From positions 124,001-188,000 of the forward strand of contig CAKRYI010000002.1 in NCBI GenBank assembly GCA_934426825.1: 64,000 nt of DNA, in the 5' to 3' direction. The notes below the pieces were generated by a model that was not told where the DNA came from, made no database searches, and saw nothing but the letters and a program-made list of their open reading frames with translations. Made by a program: the position numbers and the translations under genes. Numbering within the stretch: position 1 is the first letter of the stretch; the number at the start of each line of letters is the position of its first letter. This DNA comes from an uncultured Acetatifactor sp. (GTDB lineage: Bacteria; Bacillota; Clostridia; Lachnospirales; Lachnospiraceae). Below, piece by piece: positions 28,808 through 38,304 of the stretch.

Positions 28808-29124
28808 ATGAAGGTTCTGCAAAGAAACGGAGAAATGACGGAGGTCGGTTTTGAGCCTATAAGCTGGAAATGATAAACGCACTGGAGGAATCGGTTCCCA
28901 TCAGCTTTTACAGGCAGGGGGATTATGAGGAGTTCTGCGCCGGTCCGCATATTTCCAACACCAGCCAGATAAAGGCATTGAAACTGCTTTCGGTTGTCGG
29001 CGAACAGGAACAGCAAAACCAAACCCTATCCGTGCGGAAAAGGGACAGCGAATCCGGTATCCCGGAGCAAAAGCAGATGACACCGGACTGCTTTGTGAAA
29101 ATAATGTCCTCTCAGGCAGAATAA
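28808..29124 (+). pseudogene. thrS: Threonyl-tRNA synthetase remnant behind an intact T-box
   Basis: Only a short piece of the ThrRS editing-domain region survives: ISFYRQGDYEEFCAGPHISN followed by IKALKLLSV (about 28890-29000), which aligns with the FYRQGDF..LC.GPH..NT..IKAFKLLSVAG block of ThrRS. The ATG at 28808 has a good ribosome binding site but its frame stops after 21 codons; the ThrRS-like frame continues separately to TAA at 29122-29124 with an unrelated tail. Catalytic and anticodon-binding domains are absent. A functional thrS must lie elsewhere in the genome. Confidence 0.8.
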
Positions 29125-29168
29125 ACCAATATTCCTTCGGAGGAAGTCGAATCACCGGTAATCTTTTC

Positions 29169-29487
29169 CTAATTTACGGCAGAGTAATACTTTTCGGCTT
29201 CCTCTTTGGACAAAGAATATACTTTCTGCAGCTTGCGCAGAATGGTCTCTCTGTCAGCTCCGTCCTCCTGTTTATCGCGGATGAATCCGGTGATTCCCTG
29301 TGCGATTCCTTCCGCCAGACCTTCTTCCCTGCCTTCGGCTCTCGCATCCATCCTCACATCGTCGTCATATAATAATTCTTTCATGTACTCAGACCTCCAC
29401 TTCTCATTGCGCCGCGCCCTGTCCACGGCAGTTTCTATCCTTCCCGTCAGCCGGCGGCAGGAGTATCTATAGCGCGTTCCGTTCTTT
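29169..29487 (-). pseudogene. Remnant of an Rpn-type PD-(D/E)XK transposase-like nuclease (copy 2)
   Basis: The C-terminal third of an Rpn-family protein is intact: RIETAVDRARRNEKWRSEYM, then the acidic repeat ARAEGREEGLAEGIAQGI and the terminal helix ETILRKLQKVYSLSKEEAEK ending at TAG. The N-terminal catalytic part and the central part present in copy 1 are deleted, joining the 5' region directly to RLTGRIETA. The frame reads through to upstream MRNSCLRYPY, but that is 5' sequence. Together the two copies show a once complete element that decayed differently at two sites. Confidence 0.8.
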
Positions 29488-29622
29488 CCACTCCTACTTA
29501 TCAAATATGGGTAACGTAAGCAGGAATTTCTCAAGAAAGAATCTCAGACATCAGTAGACACTGACAACAGATAACTATGTGATTGATTGAAAATCTGCTT
29601 ATAATCAGAGTATACCATAAGC
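29488..29622 (-). repeat. Conserved upstream block of Rpn remnant 2
   Basis: Nearly identical to 20812-20946: shared blocks are ATCAAATATGGGTAACGTAA, the CAGACATCAGTAGACACTGA stretch and AATCTGCTTATAATCAGAG, separated by short variable segments. Confidence 0.75.
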
Positions 29623-29697
29623 GTCAAAAAATGCGCAAGTCACAAAATCGGAATTTTGCAACATGCGCATATCTTTTTTCGTAAAGTCGGACAACTG

Positions 29698-30612
29698 TTA
29701 TTTTACAATCAGTCCAAAATACAACAGCACGATAATGCCAAGCACAATACGGTACCAGCCGAACACCTTAAAGTCATGTTTTTTAATGTATCCCATCAGG
29801 AAACGAAGCACAAACAGGGAAACCAGAAATGCTACCACTGTTCCGATGAGAAGCAGTACCAGTTCCAGTGCGGTAAAACCGAACCCGAACTTTACCACCT
29901 TAAGCAGACTTGCTCCGAACATAACCGGTATTGCCAGGAAAAAGGTATATTCCGCAGCAACCGTTCTGGATACCCCGATGAGCAGTGCTCCTATAATCGT
30001 GGCACCGGAGCGGGACGTACCGGGCAGTGCCGCAGCAACCAGCTGGCAAAGTCCGATAAACAAAGCGTCGCGGTAAGTAATCTGGGACAGTGTGGTACAG
30101 GTGGGAACCTTATTTTTGTTCCAGTTTTCAATCACGATAAACAAAATACCAACCAGAATCAGCATCACAGCCACCACAATAACCTGAACCGTAACCCCGT
30201 TCTGTCCTATGGGTTTCTTGAATGCCTCGCTCACCGCATCATCAAACAACAGACCATAAACGACTGCGGGAATACATGCCACCGCAATCTTCACCCACAT
30301 CCAGAAAGCGTCCATGCTCAGCGCCACATTTTTGATGGCAGGGTCTTTTTCAGACCTCACAACACCACCCTTTTTGGACTTTTTGTTTTTTTTCAGATAA
30401 AAAGGCCATATCTTATTCCAAAACAGCACAACTACCGCCAGAATGGCACCCAACTGGATAACCACATCGAACATATCAAAAAAGTTCTCGCTGGTTCCGT
30501 TAAAGGGAATCAGTCTTTCCACCAGAATCAAATGTCCGGTACTGCTGATTGGCAGCCACTCCGTCACACCCTCCACAATACCGTAAATAATCGCTTTGAT
30601 AATCTCTAACAT
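29698..30612 (-). CDS. uppP: Undecaprenyl-diphosphate phosphatase UppP (BacA)
   Basis: A 304-residue polytopic membrane phosphatase that recycles undecaprenyl diphosphate for peptidoglycan and wall-glycan synthesis. Active-site motifs are EGVTEWLPISSTGH at about residues 14-27 and PGTSRSG at 197-203. A Lys-rich loop around residues 74-90 makes it somewhat longer than E. coli BacA (273). Overproduction confers bacitracin resistance in other bacteria. It lies 24 bases after the patatin gene. Confidence 0.94.
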   Translation of the reverse strand: MLEIIKAIIYGIVEGVTEWLPISSTGHLILVERLIPFNGTSENFFDMFDVVIQLGAILAVVVLFWNKIWPFYLKKNKKSKKGGVVRSEKDPAIKNVALSMDAFWMWVKIAVACIPAVVYGLLFDDAVSEAFKKPIGQNGVTVQVIVVAVMLILVGILFIVIENWNKNKVPTCTTLSQITYRDALFIGLCQLVAAALPGTSRSGATIIGALLIGVSRTVAAEYTFFLAIPVMFGASLLKVVKFGFGFTALELVLLLIGTVVAFLVSLFVLRFLMGYIKKHDFKVFGWYRIVLGIIVLLYFGLIVK

Positions 30613-30636
30613 TACTTGTCTCCCATCCGTTCTATT

Positions 30637-31491
30637 TTATTTTTCCAAGTACTTTAATAAATCCTCATAGCTGTCCTTGGCATCCTGATAACCCGCCTCA
30701 TAAAAGGCAAGCAGTTTTTCCTTATCCTTCTCGATTCGGCACACATTGCTCTTTGTCTTCGGTCGAATCACAAACACCTCACCTTTCGCCTGCTGTTCCT
30801 CAATATATTTTACACAGGCGTTATATGCAAAATGTCTGTTTTTTATCAGTTCATATACTTTCGGATAACGGAAATAACGCGCCTTTAAAAGTGCCAGATT
30901 CGCCGCCCCCGCAGGCTCCTTGATATACCCGATTTCCTTTGTCATGACAACGACATTTTTCCGGTTTCCGTCCACAATCGACTTGCGGAGCGGAATGGAA
31001 TCACTGAGCCCACCGTCCAGATAAGATTTTCCGTCAATCTTCACGGTTCTTGCCACTAACGGCAGGGAAGCGGACGCCCTGATTTTGTCCATATCCTTGT
31101 GCAAATCCCGGATGCGCAGATACTCCGGACGCCCTGTAACAATGTCCGTCACCACACTGTATGCCTTTCCGGTATATTTATCAAAGGTATCGTAATCAAA
31201 CGGATACAGATAATCCGGAATCAGATGATAGCAAATATCCACATTGAACAAATCCCCGGTCAGCAGCAGACTCTCCGCACTGCAATACCGTCGGGAATCG
31301 AGATAATCAATATTCACATCCCGCGACCTGCCCTTCTGTTTGGACAGATAACTGCACATATTGCAGGCACCGGCGGACACTCCGTAAATGCTGGAAAAAT
31401 CCAAATCCTTGTCCAAAAAGAAATCCAGAACACCTGCCGTGTATACGCCCTTTAAACCGCCGCCCTCCAAAACAAGACCTGCCTGATACAT
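30637..31491 (-). CDS. Patatin-like phospholipase
   Basis: A 284-residue patatin-family acyl hydrolase. The oxyanion motif GGGLKG is at residues 10-15, the nucleophile Ser39 in GVSAG at 37-41, and the dyad Asp159 in DGG at 159-161. There is no signal peptide, so it is probably cytoplasmic. Family members cleave phospholipid acyl chains; the substrate here is not known. It resembles the YjjU/RssA group found in Firmicutes. Confidence 0.88.
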   Translation of the reverse strand: MYQAGLVLEGGGLKGVYTAGVLDFFLDKDLDFSSIYGVSAGACNMCSYLSKQKGRSRDVNIDYLDSRRYCSAESLLLTGDLFNVDICYHLIPDYLYPFDYDTFDKYTGKAYSVVTDIVTGRPEYLRIRDLHKDMDKIRASASLPLVARTVKIDGKSYLDGGLSDSIPLRKSIVDGNRKNVVVMTKEIGYIKEPAGAANLALLKARYFRYPKVYELIKNRHFAYNACVKYIEEQQAKGEVFVIRPKTKSNVCRIEKDKEKLLAFYEAGYQDAKDSYEDLLKYLEK

Positions 31492-31515
31492 AAAGGTTCC
31501 TCCTTTCCCATCCGC

Positions 31516-32706
31516 CTATGACGGATACTCCTCCTTCACAAACCGGCGCAGTGCAGCGAGGGAACGCTCCACCTTTTCCGTGTCCACGCAATACGCCATA
31601 CGGAAATAACCCGGCGCCCCGAAAGTGTCTCCCGGCACAAGCACCAAATCATATTTCAGCGCCTTTTTGCAAAAATCCTTCGCATCCTCCTCCAAAGCCT
31701 TGGGGAAAATATAGAAAGTTCCACCCGGTTTGACGCAGGTAAATCCCAAATCCACCAGTTCTTTATACAAAATATTCATATTTGTCTCATAGACACTTAA
31801 ATCAGACGTCTGATTCAGCACCTGCGCAACCGCAAGCTGAATAATGGACGGAGGACAGTTATGGCCGATTCCTCTGGAAATCTGTGCGCACATATTAACC
31901 ATTGTCTCCGCATCCTTGCACGCCGGATTGACCGCCAGATACCCGATTCGCTCTCCCGGTAAAGACAGTGATTTGGAGAAGGAATAGCACATAATCGTAT
32001 TTTCATAAAAAGAAGATACACAGGGTGCGTCCACTCCCTCAAAGGTAATCTCTCTGTAAGGCTCATCGGAAATCAGATAAATATCATGCCCATACTGCTT
32101 GGACTTCTGTCTCAGAATATCCGTCAGACGCTGCAGCGTAGGCGTGGAATAAACCACACCGGAAGGGTTGTTGGGTGTGTTTATCAGCACCGCCATCACC
32201 TTTTCCGTCAGCATTTCCTCAAATGCTTCAAAATTAATCTGGAAAGAATCCGTATCCGGAGGAACCACCTTGAGCACTGCCCCCGTAAGGTCTACATACG
32301 GATGATATTCCGGAAAAAACGGTGCAAAGGTCAGAATTTCATCCCCCGGCTGTGTCACCAGACGAAACGCATGTGCCAGCGCTCCCGCTGCACCGCTCGC
32401 CATAAAAATATGTTCTTTCTGATACGGAATACCAAAACGCTCCTCCAAAGATGCCGCCACGGCCTCCCTTACCTCCGGAATACCCAGACTGGGACTGTAT
32501 CCGTGCAGTTCTACGGAATCCCTTGTTGCCAGCATATGAATCATTTTATCGGTAAATTCCCGCGGCACCGGAACGGACGGATTTCCCAGACTGTAATCAA
32601 ATACATTCTCATAGCCAATCTCTTTGCCCCTTGCGGTGGCAAATTCCGAAAGCTGGCGAATCACCGATTTGCCAGCCAGCATGTCCTTATATTTCTGTAC
32701 TAACAT
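31516..32706 (-). CDS. PLP-dependent aminotransferase (class I/II)
   Basis: A 396-residue fold-type I aminotransferase. NTPNNPSG at about 176-183, DEP at 214-216 and the PLP lysine 245 in YSFSKSLSLPGER are present. It belongs to the aspartate/aromatic aminotransferase superfamily; substrate cannot be assigned. I place the start at ATGTTAGTACAG, preceded by GAGGATAAAG; an in-frame ATG four codons earlier lies in leader repeat copy C, which ends exactly here and supplies the ribosome binding site. Confidence 0.88.
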   Translation of the reverse strand: MLVQKYKDMLAGKSVIRQLSEFATARGKEIGYENVFDYSLGNPSVPVPREFTDKMIHMLATRDSVELHGYSPSLGIPEVREAVAASLEERFGIPYQKEHIFMASGAAGALAHAFRLVTQPGDEILTFAPFFPEYHPYVDLTGAVLKVVPPDTDSFQINFEAFEEMLTEKVMAVLINTPNNPSGVVYSTPTLQRLTDILRQKSKQYGHDIYLISDEPYREITFEGVDAPCVSSFYENTIMCYSFSKSLSLPGERIGYLAVNPACKDAETMVNMCAQISRGIGHNCPPSIIQLAVAQVLNQTSDLSVYETNMNILYKELVDLGFTCVKPGGTFYIFPKALEEDAKDFCKKALKYDLVLVPGDTFGAPGYFRMAYCVDTEKVERSLAALRRFVKEEYPS

Positions 32707-32806
32707 CTTTATCCTCATTTCTGCGCACGTTCTTTGTGCATAGCGAGTTTGTGTAAAGTGCGCGCAGACACAAATCTCGTGATTGAAAAATTTTATTTTT
32801 CAATCT
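32707..32806 (-). repeat. Dispersed RBS-bearing leader element, copy C (full length)
   Basis: Same architecture as copy B. One difference is that the in-frame TTG of the other copies is TTT here, so no N-terminal extension can start at that codon. The 5' boundary lies inside the GGDEF gene: its last codons (KIEK) and TAA stop are the first bases of the element, and the stop codon sits in the loop of the AT-rich hairpin. Confidence 0.88.
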
Positions 32807-34421
32807 TATCCTCCTCTCCCGGATTCGCCTTTGTGACAATCCGGTAGCAATTTCTGCCTTCCCGCTTCGCCTGATACAGCGCGTTGTCCGCCATGGAATT
32901 AAAATCCCACTCCCTGTTTTCTTCCTCCGGCACCTTTACAAAAATGCCCTGACTGACCGTAACCTTGCCGCTGCATGTCGAACCTGCATGGGGAATGTTT
33001 AATCCCCGCACACCTTCCTGAATATTCCGGGCAACAGTCTCGATTTCCTCTGCCTCCAGTCCGCTGTATACCACCATGAACTCATCCCCGCCGTATCTGG
33101 CACAAAATACATTCGGCGCTTCCACTCCGTGGAGCACGTTGGAAACTTTTTCAATACAGCCATCCCCCGCAAGATGTCCGTAAGTATCATTATACTCCTT
33201 AAAAAAGTCAATATCCATAAGCTCCACCCCGAAGGGCGTATGCTTTTCACTGGCTTCCTCAAACTGTTTTGAAAGATACTCATTCAAATAAGTACGGTTT
33301 GGAAGATTTGTCATGGAATCATACAGTGCGATTTCCTTTAGCTTCTGATTGTCAGCCAAAATCTCCCTCTGCTCCATCTCTATGGTGCGCAGCCGCTCCT
33401 GCAATTCCATAATACGTGCCATCACTGCATGACTGTCCCGGATGGACTGCTGATACAGCTCCAGATACTCCTTTGTATACTCCACATACTCATGCACCCG
33501 GTGATGTTTCAAAAGAAACTGACTCTGAAACGGATACATATCCAGACGAATATCAATATTTTTTACCATACCGGTCTCCTCCGCTGTCCGAAGCAGCAGT
33601 TCCAAATACCGGTCGCGCTGATTCTGATACAGAAAATCCGCAATGGGAACAATCATTTCCTTCAGTTCCCGCACATTTTCCTCCAGATATATCTCCTGAG
33701 TCAGTCTGTCCAAAAGCTGCTCCGCATACTCTTTGTGCCCACAGATATATTCGCAGGCAGCCTCAAAGGTCTTTCGGGAAATTTCCTGACAGGCACACTC
33801 CGGATTCTCCTGTAACAGTTGCCTTATCCGCTTCCTTATCCCGAGCGCCTCCCGGTATTCTTCCAGAAGCAGATAACAGAATCCGCACTGAATCATGCCC
33901 TGCAGCAGATGCTGGCAGCCGAATACCCGGTCTTTTGTCCGTTCAAAATACGCTATCGCCGTGCGATACCGCTCCTTTGCTTCCTTATAATGCTTCATGC
34001 ACAGCAAAATATAAGCAATGTTGCAGTTTGCCATGGCATTGGTGTAAATGTCCCCGCATTGTTCACAATACAAGATGCCGGTATAAAAATAGCTCAGCGC
34101 CACCAGACGCCCGCCTCCGTTGGCGGACGCAATTCCCATCATATTGTAAACTCTGCCAAGATACTCATAAATACCCGCATTGAGAAAACACTTGACCGAT
34201 TCCTCCAGACAGTGCATCGTCTGTTCCGCATCCTCACGCTCCCAGTAATACTCCGCAAAGCGGTAGTAGCCCAACCCGAACAGGGCATCCGAGTTGGTTT
34301 CTGCCGCATACGCAAGAATCCGCTGACAGGTATCGTACTTTACACTGGCTCCCAGCATCCACTTGCGCTCGTCTTCTTCTATATACTTTTGAATTTCCTG
34401 CGAATAGCTGCTTAAATCCAT
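32793..34421 (-). CDS. Diguanylate cyclase with N-terminal helical-repeat domain
   Basis: A 542-residue cytoplasmic protein. Residues 1-320 are TPR-like helical repeats, 325-365 a coiled coil, and the C-terminal part a GGDEF domain with YDSMTNLPNR at about 367 and the active motif GGDEF at 444-448. An inhibitory RxxD site is not visible upstream of GGDEF. It should make c-di-GMP in response to a signal or partner bound by the repeats. The frame is open 28 codons upstream; I use ATGGATTTAAGC, preceded by AAAGGA. The last four codons and stop belong to leader repeat copy C. Confidence 0.88.
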   Translation of the reverse strand: MDLSSYSQEIQKYIEEDERKWMLGASVKYDTCQRILAYAAETNSDALFGLGYYRFAEYYWEREDAEQTMHCLEESVKCFLNAGIYEYLGRVYNMMGIASANGGGRLVALSYFYTGILYCEQCGDIYTNAMANCNIAYILLCMKHYKEAKERYRTAIAYFERTKDRVFGCQHLLQGMIQCGFCYLLLEEYREALGIRKRIRQLLQENPECACQEISRKTFEAACEYICGHKEYAEQLLDRLTQEIYLEENVRELKEMIVPIADFLYQNQRDRYLELLLRTAEETGMVKNIDIRLDMYPFQSQFLLKHHRVHEYVEYTKEYLELYQQSIRDSHAVMARIMELQERLRTIEMEQREILADNQKLKEIALYDSMTNLPNRTYLNEYLSKQFEEASEKHTPFGVELMDIDFFKEYNDTYGHLAGDGCIEKVSNVLHGVEAPNVFCARYGGDEFMVVYSGLEAEEIETVARNIQEGVRGLNIPHAGSTCSGKVTVSQGIFVKVPEEENREWDFNSMADNALYQAKREGRNCYRIVTKANPGEEDKIEK

Positions 34422-34488
34422 GCCCCTGTCCTTTACTGCTGATATATTATAGCCATTGTACCATATCCCGCTTACAATACAAGTAAAA

Positions 34489-35265
34489 TCAGCCCAGCGC
34501 CACATCCAATATCATCATAACACTGAATCCCACCGCAAAAAAGACGGTTCCGATGTCGGAATGTTTTCCCTGTGACATTTCCGGAATCAGTTCCTCCACT
34601 ACCACATAAAGCATTGCACCCGCCGCAAAACTTAAAAGATACGGCAAAGCCGGCACAATGAATGCTGCTGCCAGAATGGTCAGGACTGCCCCAACAGGTT
34701 CCACAATCCCGGACAGCACACCGGCTGCAAATGCCTTGGATTTCTTCATCCCCTCCGCCCGGAGCGGCATGGAAATAATCGCTCCCTCCGGGAAATTCTG
34801 AATAGCGATTCCGATGGACAACGCCAGCGCTCCCATCGCCGTTATCTTGCCGTTTCCCGTCAGATAACCTGCGTATACCACGCCTACCGCCATACCTTCC
34901 GGGATATTGTGAAGTGTCACCGCCAGAACCATCATGGTCGTTCTCTGCAGACGGCTCCGCGGTCCCTCCGCATTTTCACTGTTCCGGTGCAGGTGCGGAA
35001 TCACGTGATCAAGCAGCAGTAAAAACAGCACACCAATCCAGAATCCTACAGCCGCCGGCACAAACGCCCACTTCCCCATATCCGCCGACTGCTCGATTGC
35101 CGGTATCAAAAGACTCCACATGGAAGCAGCTACCATAACTCCTGCCGCAAATCCCGTCAGTGCCCGTTGTACCATATCCCCCAATGATTTTTTCATAAAA
35201 AAGACACATGCTCCCCCTAAAGATGTTCCCAAAAACGGAATTAAAATCCCGTAAAAAACTTCCAT
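34489..35265 (-). CDS. ZIP-family divalent metal transporter
   Basis: A 258-residue membrane protein with eight predicted transmembrane segments. The ZIP metal-site helices are recognisable as TLHNIPEGMAVGV at about 138-150 and IQNFPEGAIIS near 175-185, and a His-containing cytoplasmic loop HVIPHLHRNSEN lies near 88-98. It probably imports zinc or another divalent cation (ZupT/GufA-like). It lies six bases downstream of glpK and likely belongs to the same transcript. Confidence 0.9.
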   Translation of the reverse strand: MEVFYGILIPFLGTSLGGACVFFMKKSLGDMVQRALTGFAAGVMVAASMWSLLIPAIEQSADMGKWAFVPAAVGFWIGVLFLLLLDHVIPHLHRNSENAEGPRSRLQRTTMMVLAVTLHNIPEGMAVGVVYAGYLTGNGKITAMGALALSIGIAIQNFPEGAIISMPLRAEGMKKSKAFAAGVLSGIVEPVGAVLTILAAAFIVPALPYLLSFAAGAMLYVVVEELIPEMSQGKHSDIGTVFFAVGFSVMMILDVALG

Positions 35266-35271
35266 ATTCTT

Positions 35272-36765
35272 TTATTCTCCTTCCCACATAAGCGCACACC
35301 TCACCGCTTTGTGCCAGCCTTTTAAAAGCTGTTCCCTCTTTTCCTCAGGCATATCCGGCTGAAAAACCGCCCCTATCTGCCAGTTTTCTCTGATTTCCTC
35401 ACGGCTTTTCCAGTACCCGGTGGCAAGCCCTGCAAGATAAGCCGCGCCGAGAGCCGTAGTTTCGATACATTTTGGACGGTGTACCGGTGTATTTACAATA
35501 TCGGACTGAAAACGCATCAAAAAGTCATTGGCGCTGGCACCGCCGTCCACCTTAAGACTCTTTAAATGCAAACCGCTGTCCTCCTCCATGGCTTTCAGCA
35601 CATCCGCCGTCTGATAGGCGATAGATTCCAACGTAGCACGGATAAAGTGCTCCTTCGTGCATCCCCTTGTAATGCCAAGCACAGTTCCCCTTGCATACTG
35701 GTTCCAATAAGGGGCTCCCATTCCCGCAAACGCCGGCACAATGTATACCCCCGCAGTATCCTCCACCTGCCCCGCATACTCCTCGGACTGCGCCGCCGAG
35801 CGAATCATCCGCATACTGTCCCGCAGCCACTGAATTGCCGCGCCAGCCACAAACACGCTGCCCTCCAGTGCGTACTCCACCTGTTCGGAGGAACCTGCCG
35901 CTATGGTTGTCAAAAGACCCGCTTTGGAGGTGATGGCATGACTGCCCGTATTCATCAACAGAAAACAGCCGGTTCCGTAAGTGTTTTTTACCTCGCCCTG
36001 CTCAAAACAGCACTGTCCGAACAGCGCCGCCTGCTGGTCGCCCGCCGCACCGGCAATGGGGATTTCTCCTCCAAACAACGATATGTCCGTGTGCCCAAAT
36101 ACCGTACCGGAAGGACACACCTTGGGAAGCAGGCTTGCCGGAATGTGAAATCTGTCCAGAATCTCCTCATCCCAGCACAACCGGTGAATGTCAAAAAGCA
36201 TGGTGCGGGAGGCATTCGTATAATCGGTCACGTGAACCGCTCCCTTGGTCAGATTCCAAATCAGCCACGTGTCCACCGTGCCAAAAAGAAGTTCGCCCCG
36301 CTCTGCCCGCTCTCTTACCCCCGGTACATTCTCCAAGATCCACGCAATTTTAGAGGCACTGAAATACGCATCCGGCACCAGCCCCGTCTTTTGACGGATA
36401 ACCTCATCAAAGCCGTCGGTTTTCAGGCTTTCTATCATATCTGCCGTTCTCCGGCACTGCCACACAATGGCATTGTAAACCGGTTCCCCCGTCTCTTTGT
36501 CCCAGAGGATAGTCGTTTCCCGCTGATTGGTAATGCCGATGGCGTGTATCTGTTCCGCCTCCACTCCAAGCATTGCCATACTCTCAATGGCAACCGCAAG
36601 CTGGGAGGACCAGATTTCCATGGGATTGTGCTCCACCCAGCCCGGTTTCGGGTAATGCTGGGTGAACTCCTTCTGCGCCATGGAACAGATATTTCCCTTT
36701 TTATCGAATAAAATACAGCGGGAACTGGTTGTTCCCTGATCCAATGCCATAATGTACTTCTGCAT
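35272..36765 (-). CDS. glpK: Glycerol kinase
   Basis: A 497-residue FGGY kinase that phosphorylates glycerol to sn-glycerol 3-phosphate. N-terminal [15 protein letters not shown], the substrate loop NPMEIW and NQRETT, and the FGGY C-terminal motif region [18 protein letters not shown] are present. No glycerol facilitator or glpD adjoins it; neighbours are a MATE transporter (three-base gap) and a ZIP transporter. A histidine phosphorylated by PTS in other Firmicutes GlpK was not checked. Confidence 0.95.
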   Translation of the reverse strand: MQKYIMALDQGTTSSRCILFDKKGNICSMAQKEFTQHYPKPGWVEHNPMEIWSSQLAVAIESMAMLGVEAEQIHAIGITNQRETTILWDKETGEPVYNAIVWQCRRTADMIESLKTDGFDEVIRQKTGLVPDAYFSASKIAWILENVPGVRERAERGELLFGTVDTWLIWNLTKGAVHVTDYTNASRTMLFDIHRLCWDEEILDRFHIPASLLPKVCPSGTVFGHTDISLFGGEIPIAGAAGDQQAALFGQCCFEQGEVKNTYGTGCFLLMNTGSHAITSKAGLLTTIAAGSSEQVEYALEGSVFVAGAAIQWLRDSMRMIRSAAQSEEYAGQVEDTAGVYIVPAFAGMGAPYWNQYARGTVLGITRGCTKEHFIRATLESIAYQTADVLKAMEEDSGLHLKSLKVDGGASANDFLMRFQSDIVNTPVHRPKCIETTALGAAYLAGLATGYWKSREEIRENWQIGAVFQPDMPEEKREQLLKGWHKAVRCALMWEGE

Positions 36766-36768
36766 GCC

Positions 36769-38130
36769 TTAGCCCTTCCCTTTCCGTACTTTTAATTTAC
36801 TGAAACACAGGTAATAAATGAAAAACAAAACGGTGGTAATCGTCCATGTCAGCGGGTAACTGAATACTATGGTATAAATATCCTGTCGCAGAGGCACCGC
36901 CAAAAACATCCACAAAATACGGATAACGCAAATTCCGCCGCAGGAAAGCAGCATCGGAATCCAGCAGTCCCCCACCCCGCGGAGAGCGCCGGACAGAATT
37001 TCTATTGTAATATAGGTAATGTATGTCGGCACAAGAAAATGCAGGATATTGCTGCCGATAACAATGACCTCGCTGTCCGTTGTGAACAGCCGGTAAAATA
37101 AGTCACCGAACCGGTACAGAGCCAGCGACAAAAATACGGTCGTCACCGCCGTCATTCCCATACAGATCCGCACGCCTTTTCTCACTCTGTCATTTTTCCC
37201 TGCACCGAAATTCTGACCTACAAAAGTAGTCACCGAAATTCCGAATGCGCTGACAATCATCCAGAACAGACAGTCAATCTTACTGTATGCCGTCCAAGCC
37301 GCCACGGTGTCTGTCCCCAGTGCATTCACTCCCGCCTGAATAATAATATTGGAAGCGCTGTACATCACCGACTGCAATCCCGCCGGCAGACCGATTTGAA
37401 TGATTTTCCCAAACATTTTCCCGTCGAACCGGATTTTTCGCATATCCAGACGGTACATATCCGTCGTTCGCACCAAAACCCATACCACCAAAGCGGCGCT
37501 CAGTGCCTGAGAGAGAATCGTTGCCAGTGCGGCGCCTGCCACTCCCATCCGGAAAACAATGACGAACAGTAAATCCAGCACAATGTTTGTCAGGCAGCTT
37601 GCAATCAGGAAATACAGCGGCCGCTTGGAATCCCCCACAGCCCGCAGAATACCGGATCCCATATTATAAATCAGATTGGGTATCATCCCCGCAAAATAAA
37701 TACGGATATACAATACGGCAAAATCCAATACCTCCGGCGGCGTATCCATGGCTCTCAGCATGGCAGGTGCGGCAATAATTCCGCCCACCATCATAAGTAT
37801 ACCTGCGGCAAGGCTGAACGCAACAGACGTATGCACCGCATACCCTACCAGTTCCGCCCTTTTTGCTCCGTAATACTGGGAAATGATTACCGTGGCACCG
37901 CTCGCAAGCCCCACAAAAAATCCCACCAGCAGGTTAATGATGGTTCCGGTTCCGCCGCCCACCGCAGACAGCGCTTCCTTTCCCACAAACCGGCCCACAA
38001 TCATGGCGTCCGCCGCATTATAAAGCTGTTGAAAAAAAGTTCCGAATAAAATGGGGAAAAAGAAAAGGAGCAACTGTTTCCAGATAGTCCCCTCCGTAAT
38101 CTGATTTACTTTTATTTCTGTTGTTTCCAT
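36769..38130 (-). CDS. MATE-family efflux transporter
   Basis: A 453-residue protein with 12 predicted transmembrane segments in two homologous halves, starting with a short acidic-basic N-terminus and FPILFGTFFQQLYNAADAMI, the typical MATE first helix. Such transporters export cationic drugs or metabolites using sodium or proton gradients. The substrate is unknown. It is first in the apparent MATE-glpK-ZIP unit. Confidence 0.92.
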   Translation of the reverse strand: METTEIKVNQITEGTIWKQLLLFFFPILFGTFFQQLYNAADAMIVGRFVGKEALSAVGGGTGTIINLLVGFFVGLASGATVIISQYYGAKRAELVGYAVHTSVAFSLAAGILMMVGGIIAAPAMLRAMDTPPEVLDFAVLYIRIYFAGMIPNLIYNMGSGILRAVGDSKRPLYFLIASCLTNIVLDLLFVIVFRMGVAGAALATILSQALSAALVVWVLVRTTDMYRLDMRKIRFDGKMFGKIIQIGLPAGLQSVMYSASNIIIQAGVNALGTDTVAAWTAYSKIDCLFWMIVSAFGISVTTFVGQNFGAGKNDRVRKGVRICMGMTAVTTVFLSLALYRFGDLFYRLFTTDSEVIVIGSNILHFLVPTYITYITIEILSGALRGVGDCWIPMLLSCGGICVIRILWMFLAVPLRQDIYTIVFSYPLTWTITTVLFFIYYLCFSKLKVRKGKG

Positions 38131-38304
38131 AAATAGTGTCTTGCCCTCTGTCTGATAAAGTTCTATGTGGTCATTCTATCATCATTGACTGCCCTTTTCA
38201 AGAGAACCATGGCAAGTGTCCTTGTTTTTACTTTTCTCAGGTGATATAATGAAAGTGCATCAAAAGTATCGGATTTTCTTGCAGAATAAAGAAAGGAGCG
38301 CCTT

